The notes under the pieces were generated by a model that worked only from the letters and a program-made list of their open reading frames with translations, made no database searches and was not told where the DNA came from. 64,000 nt of DNA from Adiantum capillus-veneris (taxonomy: Eukaryota > Streptophyta > Polypodiopsida > Polypodiales > Pteridaceae): contig CM043958.1 in the NCBI GenBank assembly GCA_014529385.2, positions 145,259,234 through 145,323,233 of the forward strand, read 5' to 3'. The position numbers were made by a program, and so were the translations under genes. Of this stretch, positions 10,282 to 63,327 are shown one piece after another. Within the stretch, counting starts at the first letter, position 1; every line of letters starts with the position of its first letter.

Positions 10282-11349
10282 TTTGGTGCTAAAAAACAGT
10301 TAGTGCATGGACTGTGCGGCGTGCGCTAAGTGATGGATTTCAACTTGAATAACATGAGAGTTGCGTGAGATCTCGTGAATCTGAACCGAAGGACGACTCT
10401 GTGGTTTCTTGGTCTTTTTTTTTGGGCAGTCTTTGCTTTGCTGACCTGTTTGGCCACATCTGAAGCAAGTCCCCCTTCTTCATTGCATCAGCAATTGCAA
10501 CATTTTTGGCTTTCTTCTTCACCTAAGAAGGTCTCGACGGTGATTTGGACCTTTGCTAGAATTGGGGTCGCTTCCTCGAAGCGCACTCACTGGATTGATG
10601 GTATGAAGTTCTTTTCTTCTCATAATTCACTCCATTTATTAAATGGAACGTCCTGACCTTTGCCACTGCATCCTCGACGTCAATCATGGCTTTATCTTTG
10701 ATTAAGGCCCAATGATAATCCTCATGTAATTCCAGCAGGTACTTGTGCACAGCGTGTGTGGAATTCACCTCACAAAAGGTGAGCGCTTCCTTGAAAGATG
10801 TCGTGTACTAATCAAAAGATAGAGTCTTCATCGAAAGACTCTGCAGCTTTGCATACGCTTTCAAGGGATCCATTTTGGCGAAGTCTTTCTTAAACTTCAC
10901 ACAAAAATCAGCCCACGTCCTAGGCTTCTCTGTCATGTCGTGCCACCAGGCAAGCGCCTTGCGGCGCAAATAAAGAGGAATTATCTGAATCCTTCGTTCA
11001 ACATGCTCCCCATGGAGGTCGAAATACGTGGTCTACTGGTGAAGCCAGTTATTTACGGCCAGTTTCGTACATTCCTTCTCTTCTCTTGAGAAGTTTGTGG
11101 TTTTGTACGAAATCGTGGCAGTTGGACCACCCTGTGAACGCCCAAAAGCACAACCTGCGTCCGCAATTGTTGGAGATTGGTTTCACCCTCGAAAATATGT
11201 GTAGTCGTCGATTGTGCTGTGTTTTCCATAGCAGTAAGGCGGGCGTTAAATCCTTGCCCGGGAGAGGTCAAGTGAATGTTTGTCTGAACGTTCGTGTTTT
11301 CTAGAGCAGACATGCACTGGTCTAAGCTCTGGAAAATGCTTGTGATCAT
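10282..11349 (-). pseudogene. Gypsy-1 gag
   Basis: From a candidate Met at 11349: a coiled-coil-like N-terminus, then (frame-shifted) HGEHVERRIQIIPLYLRRKA, the WWHDM block typical of gypsy gag, FKKDFAKMDPLKAYAKL, and a zinc knuckle at about 10430-10475 reading CFRCGQTGQQSKDC. The knuckle's His is Gln. Stops near 10810 and frame changes near 11050 and 10520 inactivate it. Confidence 0.7.
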
Positions 11350-11996
11350 GTGTATAGAGCATGCGTGAATGAAATTTGAATGTTACGTGGAGCGTCGTCA
11401 CGGTGCACATCCAAGCTGGAGGAATTCATGGCGAAATTCGGTGAAAAACTGAGAATTTCACACGAAAACGGGCCTTTTTTGCACTTTTCGGTTGCAAAAA
11501 ATTGTTCTGTGAAGGACTCTAAGCGTTGGCATGCGCGAGTAGTTGAGAGAGGAGCGGTGGACTGAAAAATGAGTTTCTTTGCGAAAAAAAGTTTTTTCTC
11601 TGTAAGTGTTTTTAATGAGTTGCACGTTTCACACTTTATCTAAAACAAACCTTAAGAGTCCTGGCCACTTTAAAAATTACAGGGGTCACTTAATAAAAGA
11701 CATAGCGTTAAAAAGAACTCAACGCAAAGAGAGAGGTAACGTAAAAAAAATCGAGCGCTTGCAGAGAGAGGAGGCGACGCGTGGAGAGGAAATATAAGGC
11801 TGAAGGCGTGTGCCCACCCGTGGCCAGCACATGGAGGCTTTTGCCTTTCGATTACAATTAACTGCCACGCTGAACCTCCTCTTGCGCAATTGCAACTAGT
11901 TGCCATGCTGGACCTCCCTCTTCCTGCAGCCCAAGAGCTCAAGAGCTCTTAGTGTCTTTGCTCTGCATAAGGTCACCCCCAGGCAAGGAGAGAGGT

Positions 11997-12000
<4 letters not shown>

Positions 12001-12046
<46 letters not shown>
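12001..12046 (+). repeat. (CT)23 microsatellite
   Basis: Pure CT tract in the Gypsy-1 leader. Confidence 0.95.
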
Positions 12047-12048
<2 letters not shown>

Positions 12049-12362
12049 GCTTCGCGCAAAGGAAGAGGTTACAGAGAAAGATTATTGTATGCTGAATTTT
12101 AATCCAAAATCAGCAATTCAATGAGAAATTCAATAATTTTCATCGAAAATCAGCAAATTTAGTGAAACAAACTTGCAATTTTCAGCACTTTCTCTTGCCA
12201 AATCGCTGATTTTTGTCAAAAATCAGCAAAAGAGTGCCAATTTTCACAAACACACAAACGAGAAGAAAAACCAGCAATTAGTTACTAAAAATTACGCGAA
12301 ATTGAGGTTCTTGTCTCGAACCGATCCGTAGGTGTGCACATAGTCCCTTCCGTAGCGAAGCC

Positions 12363-12375
12363 AGCTCTGATACCG
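12363..12375 (-). other. Gypsy-1 primer-binding site
   Basis: On minus, GGTATCAGAGCTGG follows the 5' LTR end after one base. It fits the 3' end of initiator-Met tRNA (TGGTATCAGAGC) apart from the first base. Confidence 0.75.
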
Positions 12376-12761
12376 TGAAACAAACACACGGAGTGGATCT
12401 CCCCCCGGCTACACGGACGCCTAGAAACACGCGTCGGACGAACCACCCGACCATAGCCACCAACCGGCAGCTCCCCCCGTGTTGGGGCTAGTGTCTGAGG
12501 ACGTAGGCGTGCACTTGTAAGACCGAGCGTCCCATACCACCCGGCCTCACCTCCTCGAGGTGACCTCGTAGACTCCTAGCATCACGGGCTAACCATTGGC
12601 ACTTTGCAGTGGGGGTTGATAACTGCAAATTATGGCCTTTGCCTCTCTTTTATAATAATGACCGGCCACATTGGCCGCTTCACACTACGTCCGCCCGGAC
12701 ACTGGACGCCCATCCCGAAGGCGTCTGGCTAGATCCCCTCTCTTGTAAGTGGGACATAACA
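12376..12761 (-). repeat. Gypsy-1 5' LTR
   Basis: 386 bp, homologous to 6633-7015, followed on the right by the second GTTAT target duplication. Confidence 0.88.
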
Positions 12762-12856
12762 GTTATATGTCTTGTGGGTGACTACCATGGGTTTATACAT
12801 TGCACTTTTCTTTAAGGGTGAATCTGGGCTTATCCTGGATTCATCTAGGTATATAA

Positions 12857-13258
12857 TAATCTCTTGATATCTGATGTGAGCAATGGTGCATCCAAGGAGT
12901 ACAGATCGGGTGGCAACCTGTCCATAGTAAAGCCATGAAAAACTGAAACCAAGTTGACATCTGTGCATACGAACAACTAGAGTCTCCCCCCGTGGTTAGC
13001 TGTCAAAGATGGCTGGAGAGCCAATGTAGCATAAAGATGACCTAGAAGCTCCCACAAGCCATGTATGTAAGGTACCGACCTAGTAAGTGCTTGAATCACT
13101 ACTGATGTATCTCTCATTGCAGCTTGAACGATCATGTATGGCACTATGGCCTCAAATCGGATCATCTTGGAGTCCGTAGTGATTAGTGGTCTCTCCGTAG
13201 CTCCCCATACATTGTACATCTGATGACACCAAGTATGATGGTCTAGAGTAGGTTTCAA
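12857..13258 (-). mobile_element. LINE-A fragment 2
   Basis: Minus frames give MIVQAAMRDTSVVIQALTRS, VPYIHGLWELLGHLYATLAL and short relatives of the post-RT region of LINE-A (compare ALTRSVSFVHSLWDTTRDRY in the copy at 35556-37289). Frameshifted and truncated on both sides. Confidence 0.6.
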
Positions 13259-13518
13259 AATAAATTACTTTCGTAATGTTTTCTCGGCTTGACTCCACCA
13301 TCTACTATCTAATAGAAATTTGGTTCAAGTCAACATGATGGTAGTGTCCATCTTGATTAAAAATTTGCTGTAATAAAAATACTTTTTGAAAAAACAGAGT
13401 TTCCAATTACTTGCTCACATGCTCATTGCATTTGTATTGATACAAAGAATTGCAAACTCATACCATAACTGGTATGACCACAATTTTTCTGGGTTTAACA
13501 ACAGTTTCTGGAATGCAG

Positions 13519-55843
<42,325 letters not shown>

Positions 55844-56069
55844 GTATGCCAAATTGTTCCAGTGATTGTGCTATACTTCTATCAGCATTTCACAAAGAGT
55901 TGTTAGCAAGGCCTGAATCCGTCACTTTGTACATGTATTTTGTAGGCCTATCTGCACTAGTGTTCCATTCTCTCTTGGGTGAAGGTTTTGGACCCTGACT
56001 AGAGTGATGGACTATAGTGATCAAATGTGCTCGGGACTTTTTTCTCTTGGAGCTTGGCCACCACTGAAT

Positions 56070-57150
56070 TAAATTGGAATGAAATGTCTATTAACGTCTG
56101 CAGAAAGCCTGAAAGACCTATGAGACCAGAAAATTTACATTATCATCATATGATCCAAAAGTTTAATAAAGAAGACTGAGGTAAAGAATGGAAAAAATGT
56201 AAATGAGCAAGTGCATAAATAAAGCCAGCTGGGTGCATGTCTCCCAGACCTGATATTTGGAGTAGGTTGCCACTACAAATCCCATCACATTAACTCTCTC
56301 ATGGGCTGCTGCATCATGGCATCAATGTCCTTCTCTATAAAAAAAAGCTAGTAGGAGCTGCTCTCTGCCTCTTAATACTGGTCTGGATGCGCTGATGGTA
56401 AATATATCCTCGATGGATGTGCGAGAGGGATGTGGGTTTCGAAATGCACTCATCTCTGTAGCTCGATCTGGCTGTGATCTCAACATGCAGGCATGAAAGA
56501 GACCCTTGACACACGGAGGCTGAGTGGGGGCATAGGCAGATGCGGCTCGGGCTTATCTTCATCCCAGATGCTCTTTGAGGTGCAAGCCCTTTTCTTGCAG
56601 ACAGTCATGGATATGCAGAGAATCCTAGTGAGAAGGGCGAGAGGTATGCACTCATCTGCGATAAGGGTAGATAAATTCTAATGAATTATGGAATACTCTC
56701 ATGAGCTCATGGAGACTGCACTGTTAAAATTAGCCACACTGCTAAAATTAGCTGGGTCCCTTACCTTCCAATTTCTTCCAATTCAGCAACATGGCTAATT
56801 GTAGATAATCAACGGGGCCGGTCACCATTCAATTTCCTCGCATCTCTATCTCCTCATGAATATTGTAGTCTGATACCTCATCAACATACATATCGAAAAG
56901 CGTAGGAAAGAGTGGACATCCTTGCTTCACTCCAATGGTGGAGTGACATATCTCAAATAGGGCCTCTAGTGTATGCATTCTACCTATTATTGTCTCATAA
57001 CGTGCCAAGATACCCCATTTAATCTCACTTGGAACACCTAGGTTGTACAATCTAGGCATCAATCGCTCTAGGTATCGTGTCAAACTCTTTGTAAAAATCA
57101 CAAAGCAGCAAGAGATACAACGTCCATGTGGTTGACCCTCAGTTTGCATA
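56070..57150 (-). mobile_element. LINE-A fragment 8
   Basis: 3' UTR end at about 56070-56160 (GGTCTCATAGGTCTTTC on minus), and RT pieces at 56829-57149: PSEIKWGILARYETIIGRMH and IGVKQGCPLFPTLFDMYVDE. The middle is decayed or deleted. Confidence 0.7.
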
Positions 57151-57169
57151 AACTGTAGCAGCTCTGATT

Positions 57170-57636
57170 GGTCTCAATGAGATGGAGATTTCTTGGATGC
57201 ATGGGATAAGAGCAAGTATGGGAGAGCTGGCTTTGAATGCCAAGTGGTTGGAGGGGGACTTGGCAGATCACCCTTGGTTGTTAAATCTTTACCTCAAAGA
57301 TTTTGGAGTCCACCCTTTCAAAGGGCACAGGCGATATCAACTATTGATTCTGATGCATGTCTGGTACATAAAGGGGAGCCACCAAGAGGCGTTGAACTGA
57401 CAGTAATTTGCCGATGGAGCTTCCATGTACGTCATAAGGGAATGTTGCAACACAGAAAAGTCTTCAAATTTTGGTGAAGACAGACTTCGAGATTTGATTG
57501 AGTTTGTGAGATGAATGTCTGTAGCTTTGTATCTCTGATTATGCTAGTGCATCAGATACAGTTGGATGAGTCTAATGTGAAATGTTGGACTAGAGACGTG
57601 CCATTAGATACATCTGGACCAGTCTAATGTGAAATG
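57170..57636 (+). other. Unassigned, possibly LTR-C internal DNA
   Basis: Two overlapping + frames (57182-57400 and 57193-57477) are open. Neither is recognised. Words such as GTGCATCAGATAC near 57548 recall the non-coding part of the LTR-C element at 49200-49440. Confidence 0.35.
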
Positions 57637-58790
57637 GTGGACCTAGATGTAGGGTCATTGTGAAATGTTGAGCCTGGATTTGTGCATGCTCTTTGTAGTT
57701 ATGTCACGTGTGAGTGTCCTGTGTGGTATGGACGGTGATGAGCATGTCAACATGATGTCAATGTCTAGTGATCTTTTGTGCCTGTGTAGCAGCACCCGAT
57801 TGGACAGCTTAACTGATTACGTGGCAACCTGTACGGTCACAACGAAGATGTAGCGGGCTGTACGACAGTGCTGACGTAGAAGCCCAACACGTGCTTTATT
57901 GGTAGGCATTACTTCTGCTTGTTATGTCACCCCACATGGCTGCCAAGTAAACAAGTTGCTTTTATGGGATAAACTATTTTTAGAAGCTGCTTTGTGGGTT
58001 GATTTTAGCAACAATGACATATATAAGTGAGGCCAGCATGCCAGTTGTAACTAGATTGTGGAGCTATCTCTCCGAGCAGCTAAGCAGTTGTACTGTGCAT
58101 TGCTTGACATTAATAAAATAAAGAAATACCGCCGGGGGCACCTGCCAACGGAATTACACTCCTCTGTTGTTTTTGCAGGTGTTTCTGTTTGCAGTGTATT
58201 TCAAGTCTGCTCATTCATTTATTGCCTATGTTTGAAGCACCAATTGGTTTCACGGTACCACTACATCTCAGACTGTGGACCAGTTCATCTAATGTGGCGT
58301 CTAGCTCCTGTACTAGCTTACTCACATTGGGTGTTCTATCTGAAGGCCACGTTGCATTATCTCCAGCCCATGTAAACAAGAACAGGCGGCATTGCATTGT
58401 CTTTGGCTACCTGGCTGCAGGATGTAGGGTTCAATGTGAAATATTGAACCTTGATTTGTACATGCTCTATTCTGTGTATTCCATGTGTGAGTGTACTGTC
58501 TTGTAGTGACGGTGATGGGCATGTTTGCATGATGTTGGTGTCTAAAATCCTGTGCTGTCTATTTTCTTTTTTTTTTTGAGGGGGGGGGGTTCCTCACAAA
58601 AGTGATGGTGTCGCACCGGATTGGACAGTTTAACTGATTAATGTGAAATGGTGGACCAGGATGTAGGGTTTAATGTGAAATGTTGAACCCCAATTTTGCA
58701 TGCTCTATTGTGTGTAAGCCATATGTGACTGTCTATTATGAGGATGACGAGCATGTCAGCATGATGTTAGTGTCAAAAGTTGCTAAGGTG
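57637..58790 (+). repeat. LTR-C LTR region with a three-copy ~150-bp repeat
   Basis: Repeat units with GATGTAGGGT(TT)AATGTGAAA, TGTGAGTGTxCTGT and GGTGATGxGCATGT start near 57648, 58418 and 58652. Between units 1 and 2 lies an LTR-C (ACGT boxes near 57820-57880, TATATAAG near 58020, AATAAAGAAATACCG near 58113). GATTGGACAG(C/T)TTAACTGATTA follows units at 57798 and 58621. Confidence 0.6.
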
Positions 58791-59094
58791 GCATGCCTAG
58801 TAACCCTAACCATGCAAAACTAGAAGACCCTAATAAAAAAAAGTGCTGACGTGGCTGGCCATACAAAATCAGCGCAAAACTCCGGCAGATTTTCTGACAT
58901 GGCAATTGTATGGATTTTTCTGTAAAACGCGGATCGGCCCATGGGGCGCTAGCTTTTCGGAGACCTGGGGAGCGGAAAGGGTGCGACAATTGTACCTTGT
59001 GATCATCAATTAAGAAGGAATTACCGAAAGGGGCACCAATCTTTGGGGCTAGTGCATCTGGAAGCGAAATTGTGCCGCTCTGTGTTGACTCTCC

Positions 59095-59568
59095 TCTGAT
59101 CCAGACGCCCACGACTGTGGAGGACTACATAGCATTGATGGAGGCTGCATCAGAGGATTCGGATCACTTTGGTCCGACATGCACGCCGCCCGATTAGACT
59201 ATTGACCATGGAGTAGATTGATGAGATCTGCCAGCGACCGATGATGGATCTCCTATGATTTAGCTATGTTGAGGATTGTACAATCTGCTCATCTTGTACG
59301 AGCCTTTGTATCAGCTCTTACCCGTTATATCCCCACACATACACACATTGTGTTGTATTAGCCCTCAGTCACTACTTTCATCCCCCTACTCATATCCTAC
59401 ACAGTTTGAGCTGGTTGCTTAGTTCACATCTAGGAGTTCAAGATTCTATAGTACCCCTTTTTTCAGTACCTTTTTTATTTTTGGTACTCATACATGTATC
59501 AGATTCACTGCATTCTAACTTTTTGGTCTCATAGGTCATTTTGGCCTTTTGAAGACGTTATTATAACA

Positions 59569-59571
<3 letters not shown>
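59095..59571 (+). mobile_element. LINE-A fragment 9 (3' UTR only)
   Basis: AGACGCCCACGACTGTGGAG and TGGAGGCTGCATCAGAGGAT match LINE-A near 44300 (minus); it ends GGTCTCATAGGTCATTTTGG ... AACATTA followed by (TC)n. Confidence 0.8.

Positions 59572-59614
<43 letters not shown>
59572..59614 (+). repeat. (TC)21 microsatellite after the LINE-A 3' end
   Basis: 43 bp TC tract between the LINE-A 3' end and the resumed LTR-C U5. Confidence 0.95.
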
Positions 59615-59616
<2 letters not shown>

Positions 59617-59696
59617 TCAAGTTCAGTTCGCTGTAGTTTATGTTCGTGTGTTGCTATTGATTTCTCGCTTGGGTGTCCAAGCCTGTTACAGTGGTA

Positions 59697-59711
59697 ATAG
59701 AGCCCAGAGGA
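59697..59711 (+). other. Primer-binding site of LTR-C element
   Basis: TGGTAATAGAGCCCAG after the LTR end; resembles TGGTATCAGAGC with two mismatches. Confidence 0.5.
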
Positions 59712-60157
59712 TTCTTCTTCTACAAAGGATTCAATACTTTTTTTGTAGCATACATGGATTCTAGCAATGAATCCGACCGAGACTACACCCTTTGACTACT
59801 TGGGAAGATGAAGAAAACTCCAAACCTAGCGAGGGAACGGAGAGAACCAACAGAGATTCTCGCGGAAGATCTTGACAAGATAGAGAACTGACGTCTGCTT
59901 TAGGTTGACACATGTGCCAAACGAATGATCAAGTACTCCAAGGACCCGAATATGTGAAGTACCTGAAGCACCGCTTGACGAGGCTCACTCTGGATGGTGA
60001 GCTTCCATCTACTCGCCTCTCAAGTCAGCGATGAAGACCAAAGCAAAGCTGAGTGCAGAAACTGTACTCGCAAGAAGAGTTTGACGAAGCTCTCAAGTAG
60101 AAAATTAGTCAGATGGTGAAAGATTAAAAGCACTCTTGCAAGAAAAGCAAGTCAGAG

Positions 60158-61848
60158 CTTGGAGCCCTTCCTTCAAGTGGATCTTTACAGAGATGAGCAC
60201 AGGTGGTCTGAGCAGGAGACTAGAGGATTGATTTGGTGCGAGCCTGCTTCGCTCTTGGGAGCAGCTATGAAGTGGTCTGAAGTAGCACCAGGCCACTTGC
60301 ACGGAGGAGTGCTTGAGACAGCCCCTTGTTTGGAACCCCATGGTTAGCACTCAGAGAGACCACTTAGTTGGTAGTAGGCCTCATGTTTCTTGGGGTCCCA
60401 TAGCAGAGAGCCCAGCCCGCACTCTAGGAAATTGGCTTCAGTTTTCAGGTTTGCCAGAGGAGGTACAAAGCACCCAGCTACGAGGCATGAGAGGGGTGCA
60501 TAGCATGTGCCAGGACATTACAGAGGCTCTACCAGCTGAGTGGCTCACCCCTCTAGAGACAACAACTCCTAGATGGATGGAAGCTTTCACGCGATTGGAG
60601 GTCCTCATCGCAGTTCGTGCTTGCTCAGAGTCTGTACCCCCCATGTTCTTTGAGATCCAGGGAGAGGGTTGACTTCACAGAGTCTCAATAGAGGCTCCAT
60701 AGGTTGTAGAGTGGTGTTTTAAGAGGATACGAGTAGTGGGCATCTGTGGGAGGACCTGTATCACAGATCCTGACCCAGCAGACCTTGAGACAAGCCATTG
60801 GAGGCTTTGGGCTTGGGAGAGCTGCCCTCTTGAAGGAGTGCAGTGGGACCCTGGAGAGTGGTTTTGAAGAGACCCCTTCTCTTCAGTCGACCACCCTGGG
60901 ATCCTTTTCTTTCAGTACACTGTTCGATTGGGGCGACACATACTGGCTGCACGGAGAGAGGCTCGTCCTGCTGCAACACTTCATTGGGAGGAGAAGGGTC
61001 TCACAATTGAGTTCTCGTCAGGCTTTTGGAGAGGTTGTGGGACTCTAGACAACCGAGGCGAGTCACTTTTTCTAGTGGCTAGTTGCACACAGAGCTACAA
61101 CAGCGAGGAGTTGGCTGGTACATAGTGGCCTCTCGGCAACGTGTGCAGCTTCGGACCATCCTTCGGAGAGTCAGCGTCTGTCTGTGGGACTGCCCCATCG
61201 CACAACAGGTTTGGCTTCGGGTTCTTTGGATGATACTAGCTCTTTCTATAACACGATAATACACTTAGGGTGCTGCTGCCTGGTCCACCCTCACGGGCCC
61301 GACACTACGGTTTGAGCTATCATCCACCAGCAGGATGATAGTGATCCGGTCGACCTACACTTCAGCCTGCTACAGAGCCCCCCCCAAGAGTGGTGCAGTG
61401 AGAGAGAGGTGTGTTGGGAGCTCGTCTGGCCTGACACTCTGGTTCATTTGGTGGCGGGCATGTTGCTTCGCATCTTCGAGGCTCGCCCTGTCCCACCGGC
61501 AGAGACTGTTCGTGACTTTTGGCTGGAGTTGATCCATACTCTCAAGGGTCAATTCAAGAGATTTCAGGGCAGCTCCAACCGCATGCAGGAGCGTAGAGAA
61601 GCTTTCCTGCGACTCTGGCGCCCAAGGCCCTTCTTCACCATGGTCCAGGGTGCACCTAGATGGCACTACCGTCCACTTGTGTTGCTCTTCCCTCCTCCCA
61701 TCTCATGATTTAGGCCCCATTGTACATATTTTGTTTTCTCACTGGGAGAGTCTCCCCTTGTTTTTGATGTAGCCCTCTCTTGTAGAGGTGGTTGTAGCCC
61801 TATGGGCAGTTTTAGTAACTAATGAAAGGATCTTTTTCTCACCAAAAA
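60158..61848 (+). mobile_element. LINE-B copy 3, 5'-truncated, 15-bp TSD
   Basis: 1,691 bp inserted in LTR-C gag. Target duplication AAAAGCAAGTCAGAG at 60143-60157 and 61849-61863; A-rich 3' end. Plus frames: LRTILRRVSVCLWDCPIAQQ then VWLRVLW (finger block), LWFIWWRA, RIFEARPVPPAETVRDFWLE and a tail ending LLFPPPIS, followed by a UTR. RT is missing because of 5' truncation, and the frame is interrupted. Confidence 0.85.
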
Positions 61849-62370
61849 AAAAGCAAGTCAGAGGACTACCCTGGTTACCTAGGAAATCGACTTTCGAGAC
61901 GGCTAGTGGATCCAAGAAGCATGTTCATTTCGAGGTTGACCCCAGTTCTTCGTCTTCAGAGAGTTCCAATAGCTTCTCTTTTTCTAGTTGTAGTGAGGAT
62001 GAGAAATGGCGGAAGAAGCGGAGACAAAACAAGAAAAGCAAGAAATATAGATCCAAGAAAAAGCCTAGAAAGCATAAAAAGCAATCTAGCAGTTCAGAGG
62101 AGGAGACCTCGTCCTCTTCCGACAGTTCAGATAGTGATACCTATCTTTTTAGTACGATTTATGGTAAGAAGCAGAATCACCTGCTTAGAGCCACTCATAA
62201 CGGCAACTTTGAGATGAAGAAAAAGAAGACTAAAGAATTCAAGGATAGGGATCAAGCAGTGAAGTATGACACTTTTCCAGCTTCAGGGATTCCTATCAAG
62301 CTCTTGCTTACATATAGCAGTTTGACACCGCTTTCTTTGGGGGTAACTTTTCTAAAGCCTCCAAAGTACG

Positions 62371-62498
62371 AAAGGCGGCATCTTTATTAAAGGGCAATGC
62401 TCAAACATGGTGGTTGACCCTGCTTCGGAACAAGAAAGGCGGCATCTTTATGAAAGGGCAATGCTCAAACATGGTGGTCGACCCTGCTTTTGAACAAG
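62371..62498 (+). repeat. 64-bp tandem duplication in LTR-C gag
   Basis: AAAGGCGGCATCTTTAT starts at 62371 and 62435; spacing exactly 64. The copy at 63620 has it once. Confidence 0.9.
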
Positions 62499-62835
62499 AA
62501 AGCTCTGAAAACATGGGTAATGGTTAAGAAACTGTTCACTTTGGCATGGTTGACCGAGGAGTACGAACAGGTCATCACATTTTGGAACCATCTGGGGATG
62601 ACAAAAGACAATACCTTGGTCACGTATTGTTAACGATTGTGGATTACCTTTTTGCCGGCTGCTTCTTTCGGAAGATCTCTTTTCTGGAGTAGATGGAGTG
62701 GTTTCGTTGCGGCTTATCGAAAGAGATCTGTCGGTACTGTTTAAAGCAAAAGTCCAAGAGCATTTAGAAGCTCATGGAACATCCCAAGGACGGATTCTCT
62801 ATGCATTCAGGCTAGTCAACAAGAAAGGAGTCTTC

Positions 62836-62874
62836 CAAGAAGAAGAAGAAGAAGAAGAAGAAGAAGAAGAAGAG
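62836..62874 (+). repeat. (GAA)13 microsatellite
   Basis: GAA tract in the gag linker, encoding poly-Lys or poly-Glu depending on frame. Confidence 0.9.
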
Positions 62875-63327
62875 AGTTTTAACGTCGTAGGAGAAGAAAT
62901 CCACGGGGCCCAAATTGACAAACAAGCAGCTTATTGAGTATTTCAAAGAGGGCAAGGGTTATGGCTTCGGTGCGCAGAGGCCGTCTTAGCGAAGTGTCCA
63001 AAGAAAGAACCAAAGGAAATAGCTGATAGGTCTTCAAACAATTCCAAAGATTCCGAATGATGTGCCAGTGGACAAGGGTCCCAAGGCACAAGAAAAAGAA
63101 CACAAGGGTAAGCTAGGTCCACTGATAATTTGGCCAAGACTTTCTGGCCCTCGATGCAAAGGAGGACCTTACAGATTCTCCTCAAAATTAGAGCTATACC
63201 TTGAGGCTTTTGGATTCTTAGCAATGTCTATTCCTTAACTGCACGTCAAATCAACGGGTTGAATCTGGTGCGATGCGTGCTGCACAAGAGAGGAGCCACT
63301 CCTCTCCTTCGTCATAGATTGCTAGAA

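Larger units (their letters stand above)
11350..12375 (-). other. Gypsy-1 leader between PBS and gag
   Basis: Non-coding. Contains (CT)23 at 12001-12046 and an A/T-rich stretch with repeated AAATCAGCAA words at 12100-12240. No gene seen. Confidence 0.55.
6633..12761 (-). mobile_element. Gypsy-1: full-length, inactive Ty3/gypsy chromovirus with TSD
   Basis: 6,129 bp. LTRs start and end TG...CA and are flanked by the 5-bp duplication GTTAT (6628-6632 and 12762-12766). In minus order: 5' LTR, PBS, leader with (CT)n, gag, protease, truncated RT, RNase H, integrase, chromodomain, polypurine tract, 3' LTR. Gag-pol is broken by stops and frameshifts, and most of the RT is missing, so it cannot move on its own. 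An empty-site paralogue at 2148-2272 confirms both ends. Confidence 0.9.
58791..59696 (+). repeat. LTR-C LTR (plus) split by a LINE-A 3' end
   Basis: U3 boxes at 58845-58920, hallmark GAATTACCGAAAGGGGCACC at 59013, U5 broken at about 59090 by LINE-A, resuming at 59615 with TTCAAGTTCAGTTCG and ending GCCTGTTACA at 59696. In the unbroken LTR at 17813-18465 the same place holds TCTCTCTCTCTC. Confidence 0.7.
59753..63320 (+). pseudogene. LTR-C gag, split by LINE-B and decayed
   Basis: A candidate Met at 59754 gives MDSSNESDRDYTL then stops. After the LINE-B insertion, frame 61850-62240 is Ser/Lys rich (HVHFEVDPSSSSSESS, KKSKKYRSKKKPRKHKK). Then gag core in shifting frames: GIPIKLLLTYSS, SEASKVRKAASL, KGNAQTWW, KLFTLAWLTEEYEQVI, and a knuckle-like ... 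EYFKEGKGYGF with CPKKEPKEIAD. KGNAQTWW with F-x-x-A-W is typical of gypsy gag. A 64-bp tandem duplication (62371 and 62435) and a (GAA)n tract at 62836-62874 add breaks. Confidence 0.65.
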
